DNA of 6,677 nt from Acidobacteriota bacterium (GCA_023265215.1 JAHFUH010000309.1:1-6677), one strand, 5' to 3'; positions 1 to 5,823 are shown, counted from the stretch's first letter. Translations and numbers: made by a program. The notes: generated by a model from the sequence alone, not told the origin.

Positions 1-568
1 ATGGTATGGCTGATCGCCGCTGCACATCGGAAATTTCTCCCAGGAGCCGGGATCGTGTAACTTCATCCACTGCCGACAGCGGCTCATCCAGCAGCATAAT
101 CAACGGATCGGATGCCAGCGCTCGAGCCATTGCGATTCGCTGCTGCTCTCCTCCGGAAAGCTCGTGAGGGAAACGCGCCGCAGTTTTTTCTATGGCCAGC
201 ATGGCAAACAGCTCGCGCACTTTTGCAAGTGCCGATGAATGCGCGGCCGGTTTTGCACCGTATAGGGCATTTTCCTCGGCAGTCATGTGTGGGAACAACG
301 AAGGGTTCTGGAAAACGTACCCTACTCTTCTCTTCTGTATAGGCAGATTGATTCCAGCGGCCGAATCGAAATAGGTTTTGTTGTCCAGGATTATCTTTCC
401 CTGATCCGGCGTAATAATCCCTGCGATTGTGCGCAGAATGGAAGTTTTTCCGGCGCCTGATGCGCCAAACAGGACTGTGATGCCTTCGTCGGCGGCGAAA
501 TCCACATCAATCGCCAGGCCCAATCTGGAATCAGACCCCAGTATTTTTTTGATTTGCGCTCTTAGCAT
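1..568 (-). CDS. modC: Molybdate ABC transporter ATP-binding protein ModC, 3' end beyond window
   Basis: This is the ATPase that powers molybdate import through ModB at the cytoplasmic face of the inner membrane. Reading down from the ATG at 568 gives 189 residues with no stop before the window edge; ModC is usually about 350 residues, so the linker and the C-terminal molybdate-binding (TOBE/Mop) part lie outside. Visible ABC motifs in order: Walker A GASGAGKT at residues 35-42, the Q-loop in VFQNPSLFPH with Gln87, the signature LSGGEQQR at 137-144, Walker B LIMLLDEP at 156-163, and the D-loop SAVD at 165-168. The stretch KRRVGYVFQ followed by LFPH is typical of ModC, and the short N-terminus before Walker A matches the family. 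The gene starts inside the end of modB (38-nt overlap) with no strong Shine-Dalgarno sequence, so translational coupling is likely. The specific ModC assignment rests mainly on the adjacent ModB. Confidence 0.92.
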   Translation of the reverse strand, partial: MLRAQIKKILGSDSRLGLAIDVDFAADEGITVLFGASGAGKTSILRTIAGIITPDQGKIILDNKTYFDSAAGINLPIQKRRVGYVFQNPSLFPHMTAEENALYGAKPAAHSSALAKVRELFAMLAIEKTAARFPHELSGGEQQRIAMARALASDPLIMLLDEPLSAVDEVTRSRLLGEISDVQRRSAIP

Positions 569-1232
569 AACCCGGACTGCTCTTGGGCCTCGAAAGCCGA
601 TTGGTGATGTAGACCACTGTGATTGAAATGCCGGTTAGAATTAAGGCCAGCCACCTTGCCTTCTCGTCCTCTCCGGAGGCTACGGCTTCATAAATCGCCA
701 GCGGCATAGTCTGAGTTCTTCCCGGAATGTTCCCTGCCAGCATCAGAGTAGCTCCGAATTCACCAAACGCGCGCGCAAAGCTCAACACAATTCCCGCCAG
801 GATGCCGCGGCTGGCCAGTGGCAGAATAACCCGGAAGAATGTTTCGGATTCGCTTTTGCCCAGCGTATAGGAACAGATTTCATATTGTGGATCCACGCTT
901 TCGATCGCTGCGCGCGCAGCCTTGACCATGAGAGGCAGTGCGATCACAGTCGATGCCGCCACGGCCGCTATCCAGGTGAATGTGATAGACCCTCCTGTCG
1001 CCTGATAAATCGGCTGCCCAATCAGGCCGCGGCGGCCCAGCAGCACTATCAGGTAATACCCGGTGACGGTTGGGGGAAGTACCATCGGCAAGGTCAAAAT
1101 GGCATCCAGCAGTTCTTTTCCCCGGAAGTTACGTTTCGCGAGTAAATAGGCAAAAACGGTTCCAATGATCGCTATGAGCAGGGTTGCAATGCTGACAACT
1201 TGGATGGAGATTCGAAGCGCCTGCCAAACCAT
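531..1232 (-). CDS. modB: Molybdate ABC transporter permease ModB
   Basis: This is the inner-membrane channel subunit of the molybdate (possibly tungstate) importer, with 233 residues, close to the normal ModB length. It has five to six hydrophobic segments, with residues 9-31, 47-66, 84-103, 140-160 and 195-211 the clearest. Family hallmarks are TLPMVLPPTVTGYYL at 47-61, the cytoplasmic EAA coupling loop around 117-140 (…TLGKSESETFFRVILPLA), and ARAFGEFGATLMLAGN at 153-168, which is near-diagnostic for ModB. The start is fixed: an in-frame TGA lies only two codons upstream of the ATG, and a weak GGTG Shine-Dalgarno-like element precedes it. The C-terminal tail after residue 212 is polar and overlaps the start of modC. 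No modA lies directly upstream, although modA-modB-modC is the usual order; the binding protein must be encoded elsewhere or be absent. Confidence 0.94.
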   Translation of the reverse strand: MVWQALRISIQVVSIATLLIAIIGTVFAYLLAKRNFRGKELLDAILTLPMVLPPTVTGYYLIVLLGRRGLIGQPIYQATGGSITFTWIAAVAASTVIALPLMVKAARAAIESVDPQYEICSYTLGKSESETFFRVILPLASRGILAGIVLSFARAFGEFGATLMLAGNIPGRTQTMPLAIYEAVASGEDEKARWLALILTGISITVVYITNRLSRPKSSPGYAKSANQKNTGV

Positions 1233-1448
1233 AGAAGATCACCGCCGGATTGCATGCATGAGATGCAAGTATAGACGATTTGGCGCGGAGGAAATAACAT
1301 AAACCGGAAACCATCGGGGTCGAAATCTTCGCAATCCCAATTGTTAGATATTTACTTATAAAATTGTATATTCAATGAGTCCAAACAGAAGCGGTCACAG
1401 GAGGCATTCAGCAGTTCAACAATTTGATCGATAGCGTTTTTAAACCGC
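1233..1448. other. Gene-free spacer upstream of modB
   Basis: Apart from the weak promoter candidate at 1355-1384 I see no gene or RNA here. There is no ModA-like sequence in any frame and no recognisable molybdenum cofactor riboswitch. Short open frames here have no family features. An AT-rich stretch at 1340-1376 has imperfect dyad symmetry only. Together with the two inverted repeats that follow it fills the 447 bp between modB and the receptor gene. Confidence 0.5.
1355..1384 (-). promoter_or_regulatory. Weak candidate promoter for modBC
   Basis: On the minus strand TTGGAC (1379-1384) and TATAAG (1355-1360) are separated by 18 nt, giving a leader of roughly 115 nt before modB. The stretch is AT-rich, so such matches arise easily. 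I see no convincing ModE site, and modBC could instead be read from the receptor gene upstream. Confidence 0.22.
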
Positions 1449-1523
1449 AGAATATCGAACAAGAAATATTGAATTTCGAAGTGCTGTCACTTCTGCGGTT
1501 CAAAATTCCTTGTTCGATATTCT
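1449..1523. repeat. 75-bp intergenic inverted repeat (AGAATATCGAACAAG arms)
   Basis: The outer arms are perfect: AGAATATCGAACAAG at 1449-1463 and its reverse complement at 1509-1523. Pairing continues inward with interruptions (about 1465-1473 against 1499-1507) and ends in a perfect 6-bp apical stem GAAGTG / CACTTC (1478-1483 and 1488-1493) around a CTGT loop. A second overlapping pair, AACCGCAG at 1443-1450 and CTGCGGTT at 1493-1500, offers an alternative fold. The AT-rich, TTCGATATTC-type composition differs from the flanking genes and suggests a dispersed intergenic repeat; from memory, similar sequences are multicopy in other environmental genomes, which I could not check. Confidence 0.8.
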
Positions 1524-1588
1524 GAATTTTAAATATCTTTGTTTGGCTTTTATTCAGTACGGCAGGGTATTTCCGGAAATACGAGAAC

Positions 1589-1653
1589 AATCGGAGTCGG
1601 GGTCGGGATTGAATCATAATCGATTGCCCGCAATGTCGACCCCGACTCCGATT
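1589..1653. repeat. 65-bp inverted repeat with 17-bp perfect arms, downstream of receptor gene
   Basis: AATCGGAGTCGGGGTCG at 1589-1605 is exactly complementary to 1637-1653. The loop carries further in-register pairing (ATTG 1608-1611 with CAAT 1631-1634) and an inner AATC / GATT pair (1612-1615 with 1622-1625), so nearly the whole 65 bp can form one long hairpin. It begins 26 bp past the receptor stop codon and could act as a transcript end or 3' stabiliser for that gene. There is no U-tract on either strand, so it is not a classic intrinsic terminator. The purity of the arms suggests a mobile or dispersed repeat. Confidence 0.82.
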
Positions 1654-1679
1654 TATTCTCCAAGAATGGGCTGCTGCAG

Positions 1680-4058
1680 CTAGAAGCGGTAGCGCATGTT
1701 CAGATAAACGTTTCTGCCTGCTTCGGGGAACCCCTCCTGAAAATAATAATTGCGGTCGAACAGGTTCTTTACACCCAATTGCAGGCTCATGCCGGAAACG
1801 ATCGGGACAATTCCCCCCAGGTCGGCGGTCGCGAATTTCGATGCCGGCACAGGGATCCCGGAATTGTTTGTAGTGAATGCGCCGCTATCATAACGAGCCG
1901 ACGCTAACAGTTTTACCTGATGCGGCAGCCGAAGGCTTGCAGTGCCGATTACCCGGTGTTTCGGCGTCCCGGTTGGGTACACTGTCGGCATATTCGCGGG
2001 GCCTGAAATCGTTCGATTTAAAAAGGTGTAATTCGCGTCTATGGTCAAGCGGGACAGCGGAGTGCTGCGGATCGTGAATTCCGCCCCTTGATGAACTTCT
2101 TTCCCCACATTCACGGATTCCTGACAGACGCCTGCAGGCAATGACGGGCACTGGTTGGAAAACGCTGCCGCGATGGTCGTGTTTTCAATTGCGTCATACA
2201 CATCGCTGCGAAACACTTCCAATTGCACCATTGTGCTGAAAGGGAAAACGTGCGAATAACCCAGATCCCAATTCCTGGCGTGCTCGGGTTGAAGCGTCGG
2301 ATTGGGAATGGCCTGGCCGTTTTTATAAGAGTACCGGTCTTTCAGAGTGGGGAAATGGCTTTTCTGCGCAAATGTCAGAAACAATGAGCCGGATTTCGAA
2401 AGCGAATAGGACAGAGACGCCAACGGGTTGAAATCCCAAACATGAACAAGACAGGAAGAAAGAGACGCGCCTGCTTTGGAGGCAGCGCAGTCGAATACCC
2501 CAACAGCATACGTGGTAGTGGTCACTTTGTTCTTGCCGCTGCCTGTGGAGGTTGTGGTTGTCTTTAAATCCAGAGCCGTCATTGCGTTCAAATGATCGGC
2601 GCTTAATCCCACGGTCGCATGAAGCCTGGGTGCAAGAGATATCGAGTCCTGAAGGCCGATGGATGTCAGTTGATCGCGATCGGACCGCCAGGGTTGAATC
2701 GTGCTTACACCGTTGGAGATGGAAATGCCGTTTTCTCTGTGTGTATCGTCTTTGAAGAAGAAGGATGTGCCGATGGAGTGTTTTGCAAGGATTCGAGTCG
2801 AAAATTCAGCCGAAGCTCCATCTGAATGGTCATTATAAGCGCTGACGCTGGACAGGGCGGAGTAGGTCAGGTCCGTGAATTGACTCATTCTGTTCGGGTA
2901 ATGATCGTAAAAAATCCGGAACTTGATGGAGCTGGACTCCCCCAATCCGGTGTTCGAACTAAAATAATAACTGTCCCGGTTCCAGACGGGCCATTGCCAA
3001 TAATTGACCTTGTTTGTGGGATCATTCCCGGAATAGGGAGGAGAGGCATAATCGGCTTTTTGATTGGAATAAGTGAATACGTATTGATCCTGTCCTCTTG
3101 GCGCCCATCCAATCCGGCCGTTGTAGCGCACGTCCCGCTGATAGGAATTGGTGCGATCGTAGTTTGGCTGATTCGCATTCAGCTTGAAATTGCCGGATAT
3201 TGGATAGGAATCGGTTTGAAGCCAGTCCATGCCGCCACGGAGGAAAAAGTGATTCCAACGGGAGCCTAGATGGGCGCCGGATTCCAGCATGTCTCCCGAA
3301 CCGGTTCCAATCGATACATCACCTTCAATCTTCTTTTCCGGTTCCCTGCTGACCAGATTGACGGCGCCGCCAAGACCGTTGGGGCCCAGAAGAGGGGATG
3401 AATAACCTTTCGCCACTTCAATCTCCGCGATGTCGCTGGTTAGGAAGCGGCTTATGTCCGCGTAGCCGTCATAGGGAACGTATATCGGCACATTATCGAG
3501 ATATAAGCCTACCTGGCGGGTGTCGAATCCACGGATCATAACCCCCGCCTGATTTCGAGAAGCCTTCTTATCTATCGCTAATCCCGGAATATACTGGATT
3601 GCCTGAGCCACGTTGGTTGAGTGGAAGCTCTCAATCTGATTATGATCAACGCTGTCCGTTACGGGCGAGAGTGGAGAGGCTTCTGCTGTGACCGAGACTA
3701 AAGTATAGCCCAGTTCGAATGGTCGCTGCGGATCCTCTTTTATAATGGCGTCGAGGGTCTCGCGCAATTGGGCAACCTGTTCTGATACCTGTCCGGCGGT
3801 CCAGGGTTGGGGAGGTGCCGATTTCAATTCAATCCCGGCGCTCCGATGAAGCTTTAGCCAGAATTCAATCCCGGTCCGGATTTGCGAGACCGCATCGCCT
3901 TGCCCCTGTAGTTCTTCTTTAGGAATTGCCTGAAGGTGCGCCAGATCATTCCGCCAGGTTAAAAGCTGCTTGGTTTGACCCTGCGAGACAGAAGCTGTCA
4001 AAAGGAGAATAAACAGGACAAGAGCGGTTTTTGTTATCGAGTGTGTGCGATTAATCAT
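1680..4058 (-). CDS. TonB-dependent outer-membrane receptor, substrate unknown
   Basis: A complete 792-residue ligand-gated outer-membrane porin that takes up a scarce solute using energy relayed by TonB-ExbB-ExbD. Residues 1-28 form a signal peptide (basic start, hydrophobic core TALVLFILLLTASVS, likely cut near SQG/QT). Residues 30-115 are a polar, probably helical extension that I do not recognise as the usual STN or carboxypeptidase-like domain. A TonB-box-like LVSVTAEA lies at 120-127. The plug spans about 130-240 and includes VAQAIQYIPGLAID, VMIRGFDTRQVGLYLDNVPIY, IAEIEVAKGYSSPLLGPNGLGGAVNLVSREP. The beta barrel fills the rest and ends in NMRYRF, with the terminal Phe used by the BAM machinery. 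The ATG at 4058 has AGGA 8 nt upstream (4067-4070). The motifs resemble siderophore- or cobalamin-type receptors, but sequence alone does not give the ligand. modBC downstream makes an oxyanion or metal chelate possible. A promoter and operator-like palindrome lie upstream. Confidence 0.95.
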   Translation of the reverse strand: MINRTHSITKTALVLFILLLTASVSQGQTKQLLTWRNDLAHLQAIPKEELQGQGDAVSQIRTGIEFWLKLHRSAGIELKSAPPQPWTAGQVSEQVAQLRETLDAIIKEDPQRPFELGYTLVSVTAEASPLSPVTDSVDHNQIESFHSTNVAQAIQYIPGLAIDKKASRNQAGVMIRGFDTRQVGLYLDNVPIYVPYDGYADISRFLTSDIAEIEVAKGYSSPLLGPNGLGGAVNLVSREPEKKIEGDVSIGTGSGDMLESGAHLGSRWNHFFLRGGMDWLQTDSYPISGNFKLNANQPNYDRTNSYQRDVRYNGRIGWAPRGQDQYVFTYSNQKADYASPPYSGNDPTNKVNYWQWPVWNRDSYYFSSNTGLGESSSIKFRIFYDHYPNRMSQFTDLTYSALSSVSAYNDHSDGASAEFSTRILAKHSIGTSFFFKDDTHRENGISISNGVSTIQPWRSDRDQLTSIGLQDSISLAPRLHATVGLSADHLNAMTALDLKTTTTSTGSGKNKVTTTTYAVGVFDCAASKAGASLSSCLVHVWDFNPLASLSYSLSKSGSLFLTFAQKSHFPTLKDRYSYKNGQAIPNPTLQPEHARNWDLGYSHVFPFSTMVQLEVFRSDVYDAIENTTIAAAFSNQCPSLPAGVCQESVNVGKEVHQGAEFTIRSTPLSRLTIDANYTFLNRTISGPANMPTVYPTGTPKHRVIGTASLRLPHQVKLLASARYDSGAFTTNNSGIPVPASKFATADLGGIVPIVSGMSLQLGVKNLFDRNYYFQEGFPEAGRNVYLNMRYRF

Positions 4059-4066
4059 ATTCTATT

Positions 4067-4070
4067 TCCT
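4067..4070 (-). promoter_or_regulatory. Ribosome binding site of the receptor gene
   Basis: AGGA on the minus strand, 8 nt before the ATG at 4058. It supports this start, which also gives a normal signal peptide. Confidence 0.7.
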
Positions 4071-4138
4071 ATAGTATTTTCCATTCATGGAATTGCTGCT
4101 ATTTCGAACAAATCTCTCAAAACTATTAGCGAGAGACG

Positions 4139-4166
4139 ATTTTAACCAATTATTACCAATTGTCAA
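4139..4166 (-). promoter_or_regulatory. Sigma70-type promoter of the receptor gene
   Basis: On the minus strand a perfect -35 box TTGACA (4161-4166) is followed after 16 nt by the -10 box TAAAAT (4139-4144). Transcription would start near 4132, giving a leader of about 73 nt. The match is strong, but the region is AT-rich. The -35 box and most of the spacer lie inside the palindrome at 4148-4171. Confidence 0.65.
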
Positions 4167-4171
4167 TAATT
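4148..4171. promoter_or_regulatory. 24-bp palindromic operator candidate over the receptor promoter
   Basis: The sequence has the form AATTATT-N2-CAATTG-N2-AATAATT: all ten defined base pairs of the dyad match, with two unpaired positions on each side. It covers the -35 box and spacer of the receptor promoter, where a bound dimeric repressor would block RNA polymerase. It is not a good Fur box (GATAATGATAATCATTATC) and lacks the features of a ModE site. The regulator is unknown. It lies about 130 bp before the divergent gene at 4302, so it could control both. Confidence 0.55.
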
Positions 4172-4235
4172 ATAACCCAAAAGAACTCATTCACTAATCT
4201 GAGCGTAAATATATACAAATAATCTGTTTGCAATT

Positions 4236-4265
4236 GCTTTTTGGGCGCGCAAAATGGTAAATAAC
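4236..4265 (+). promoter_or_regulatory. Weak candidate promoter for the membrane-protein gene
   Basis: TTGCTT or similar near 4235-4240 and TAAATA near 4258-4263 are about 17-18 nt apart on the plus strand, 40 bp before the gene. The GC-rich GGGCGCGC spacer is odd. Low confidence. Confidence 0.25.
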
Positions 4266-4301
4266 TAAAAGAAAGAATTCTGTCTTAAGCGGAGGCATTC
4301 G

Positions 4302-4922
4302 ATGAGCTATAACCTGTTCAATGTCCACGAGGGATTGGCTGCAGCGGGGCGAATTCCTTCAGCTGCGCGCGTGCGCGATCATATTTCCATTATCGAAATG
4401 GCCATCCTGATATGCTGTGGCGCAATTTCTGCCTCTGCCGTCAGCTTTGTCCGTTTGGGCTTGCGTCTTCCGGGCCACGCAATTGTTCTTGCCATGGCGC
4501 CCATGGCATTGGGTCTGGCTCTTGCGCCCAGACGGTTTTCAGGATTCGTAATGAGTGCCGGTGCCTTCAGTACCGCATCTGTATTCAGCTTGCTTGGCAT
4601 TACCCATCCCGGCGCAGGTTCTTTTGTCAGCCTGTGTTTGCTGGGACCTGTGATGGATCTGGCGCTAACCAAATTCCGGAGCGGATGGCGGCTCTATTGC
4701 GGCATGATTCTGGCCGGTGTTTCTACAAATCTGCTGGCATTGTTTTCAAGGAGCACGAGCAAGCTGCTGGGACTTGATCTGGGCAGCATGCGACCGTTCG
4801 GCACCTGGTGGACTCAAGCTATTGTTACATATTCCTTGAGCGGCGCTGTTGCGGGGCTGATTGGCGCAATCTGTTTCTTTCGCCTCCGAAATAGACAGTC
4901 GGAGTCCGGAACTCACCTGTAA
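4302..4922 (+). CDS. Six-helix membrane protein, possibly ECF transporter S component-like
   Basis: A 206-residue inner-membrane protein that I cannot assign to a named family. Hydrophobic segments lie at about residues 29-50, 57-77, 81-101, 106-124, 131-150 and 172-193, and the tail RLRNRQSESG is polar. Size, six helices and the Gly/Ala/Ser-rich segments with GPVMDLAL in the fourth helix recall substrate-binding (S) subunits of ECF vitamin and metal transporters, which need partner EcfA and EcfT proteins; neither is in this window. That likeness is an inference from topology. The start is well supported by GGAGG at 4291-4295, 6 nt before the ATG. The gene is transcribed divergently from the TonB receptor and shares its 243-bp control region, so it may act on the same substrate. 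Its stop codon TAA overlaps the likely former start of the remnant gene that follows. Confidence 0.8.
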   Translation: MSYNLFNVHEGLAAAGRIPSAARVRDHISIIEMAILICCGAISASAVSFVRLGLRLPGHAIVLAMAPMALGLALAPRRFSGFVMSAGAFSTASVFSLLGITHPGAGSFVSLCLLGPVMDLALTKFRSGWRLYCGMILAGVSTNLLALFSRSTSKLLGLDLGSMRPFGTWWTQAIVTYSLSGAVAGLIGAICFFRLRNRQSESGTHL

Positions 4923-5101
4923 TTTTCATAGGCATCGACGATGCAGACATCATTGGCACTCCCGGGACCGATCAACTGGCCCGTGCCATCCTGACGCACA
5001 TCGGTGGCGGAATTGCCGGATCGTTTTGTATGGGAATGCTGCTGAGCCTTGATTTGCCGCACCCTGACGGGCGGCTAAACTGCCTTAGGGCCTTTCAATG
5101 A
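4919..5101 (+). pseudogene. Remnant of an IGIDDTD-type protein (TiaS N-terminal-like, COG1571)
   Basis: In one frame this reads V-IFIGIDDADIIGTPGTDQLARAIL and ends at a TGA at 5099-5101. The opening matches the nucleotide-binding IGIDDTD...GT.LAR signature of bacterial relatives of the archaeal tRNA(Ile2) agmatinylcytidine synthase, whose bacterial role is unknown. The end, HIGGGIAGSF...DGRLN, resembles a later stretch of the same family (a GG.IGALA...NDGRF-like segment), so the middle seems deleted. There is no ATG, GTG or TTG in frame before the signature; the open frame begins after a TAG at 4892-4894. The first codon is GTA where GTG would be expected, just overlapping the stop of the membrane-protein gene. 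The key Thr of DDTD is Ala. Family placement is from memory of the motif; absence of a start and the short length are seen directly. Confidence 0.6.
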
Positions 5102-5152
5102 ATTTCCAATCTCTAGCAGCCCGTGGTGAAAGTACAAAAGGCCGCGTTCCGA

Positions 5153-5182
5153 GCGCCGCGTGGGCATCTGCCCACGCGGCGC
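5153..5182. repeat. Perfect 13-bp-stem hairpin inside the MITE-like element
   Basis: GCGCCGCGTGGGC (5153-5165), loop ATCT, and its exact complement (5170-5182). It is very stable. No T-tract follows on either strand, so it is not a classic terminator, though it could slow polymerase. Confidence 0.85.
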
Positions 5183-5193
5183 CGGAACCCAAA

Positions 5194-5320
5194 GGGATCT
5201 GGGTCCGCGCAGCGGCCCAGCGCGATCTCTGCGTTGCTCGTTGTCAACGATGTCCCCGCATCGCCTCCTCCTCGCGCCTCGAGCTCGGCTCGGCTGGGCT
5301 GCTGCGCAGACCCAGATCCC
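5194..5320. repeat. Long inner inverted repeat of the MITE-like element
   Basis: Arms 5194-5221 and 5293-5320 (GGGATCTGGGTC...) are complementary at 26 of 28 positions. The 71-nt loop holds smaller stems, for example CGATG / CATCG near 5248-5263. Both arms sit inside the terminal repeats, giving a nested, cruciform-prone structure. Confidence 0.8.
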
Positions 5321-5369
5321 CGCAACCCCCATGCGGCTGGCCTTATGTACCTTCACCACGGGCTGCTAG

Positions 5370-5515
5370 ACTCCGTTTGGAGTTTCTTACACACACAACG
5401 AAAATAGGTATGACGATGAGCACGAAATGTGTTTCTATAGTCATTGTCTTATAGACGCCGGTAGTTGCCTAATGCTGCATAAGTTTCGGGGCCGCGTAGC
5501 GTACGCATGATTTAG
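5370..5515. other. Spacer between repeat elements
   Basis: No gene seen. From 5455 to 5486 it holds one copy of a degenerate repeat with the core GCCTAATGC and GCATA, which reappears inverted at 5981-6012. A CGCGTAGCG word at 5493-5501 recurs inverted at 5874-5882. The rest shows nothing I can interpret. Confidence 0.5.
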
Positions 5516-5535
5516 CCCGGCGTTTTAAGGCCGGG
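5516..5535. repeat. 20-bp hairpin direct repeat, copy 1
   Basis: CCCGGCGTTTTAAGGCCGGG forms a 6-bp GC stem with an 8-nt loop. An identical copy in the same orientation stands at 5908-5927, on the far side of the triple-hairpin dyad. Confidence 0.85.
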
Positions 5536-5566
5536 AATTGAAGAAAGAAGGAAATGTGTGTCGCGT

Positions 5567-5823
5567 CGGTCGTGAGAAAAAATCGAAATCGAGGCGCGAA
5601 GCGCCGGCAGTGAATAGCCCCGAGCGTCAGCTCGGAGTGAACAGATATCCCGGGAATGAGGCCCGAAGGGCAGGCACCAGCAAGCGTTGGAAGTGCCGCG
5701 CCTTTGGCGCTCATCATCTCTTCAATTTTATTCCCGGCCTGACGGCCGGGCCTACTTACTATCGGCCCTTCGGGCCTAAACATCTTGATTGAATGCATGA
5801 TTCTCGATTTTTTCTCACGACCG
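5567..5823. repeat. 257-bp inverted pair of triple-hairpin units
   Basis: The outer arms are 20 bp and perfect (CGGTCGTGAGAAAAAATCGA at 5567-5586, complement at 5804-5823). Inside are two units facing each other. Unit 1 (about 5592-5678, plus strand) has stems GGCGC-GAA-GCGCC (5593-5605), CCGAGC-GTCA-GCTCGG (5620-5635) and GCCC-GAA-GGGC (5661-5671). Unit 2 (about 5692-5779, read on the minus strand) has GGCCC-GAA-GGGCC (5764-5776), CCCGGCC-GTCA-GGCCGGG (5733-5750) and GCGCC-AAA-GGCGC (5698-5710). The loops and linkers are alike while stem bases differ in a paired way. The units meet at a GGCAC / GTGCC stem (5673-5677 with 5693-5697). The layout resembles paired REP (BIME-like) elements; no transposase of the REP-associated type is present here. 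Confidence 0.82.

Larger units (their letters stand above)
5113..5369. mobile_element. 257-bp MITE-like element with 31-bp terminal inverted repeats
   Basis: The left end (CTAGCAGCCCGTGGTGAAAG..., 5113-5143) and right end (5339-5369) are inverted repeats matching at 29 of 31 positions. CTAG at each outer edge is self-complementary, so it may be part of the repeat or a 4-bp target duplication. Inside lie a perfect GC-rich hairpin (5153-5182) and a long second inverted repeat (5194-5221 with 5293-5320). There is no transposase; open frames inside are by-products of the GC-rich palindromes. The structure fits a non-autonomous element moved by a transposase encoded elsewhere. It lies just 11 bp after the end of the IGIDDTD remnant. 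Confidence 0.8.

Noticed and set aside
1340..1376. ModE-like operator upstream of modB
   Set aside because: Only about 9 of 15 dyad positions match in a very AT-rich stretch, which is close to what chance gives; the known TATAT-type half-sites are not in the right arrangement.
2826..3269. 147-residue open frame on the plus strand, antisense to the receptor gene
   Set aside because: It lies wholly inside the well-supported receptor coding region, shows no family motif or ribosome binding site, and its hydrophobic look comes from the complementary codons.
4148..4171. Fur box (iron repressor site)
   Set aside because: The palindrome is AT-rich like a Fur box but its centre CAATTG and spacing do not fit the GATAAT-type 19-bp pattern.
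5056..5075. Terminator hairpin GCCG-CA-CCC-TGAC-GGG-CGGC after the membrane protein gene
   Set aside because: The stem is short and bulged, no T-run follows, and it lies inside the remnant coding frame.
5075..5454. Several open frames of 69-118 codons on both strands
   Set aside because: They are produced by the GC-rich palindromes of the 257-bp element; the inverted arms yield similar peptides on both strands, and none has a recognisable domain.
5469..5798. Open frames of 109 codons (minus) and 84 codons (plus) across the hairpin dyad
   Set aside because: They cross the inverted repeat units, have no codon-like pattern, and the covarying stems argue for structure rather than protein.
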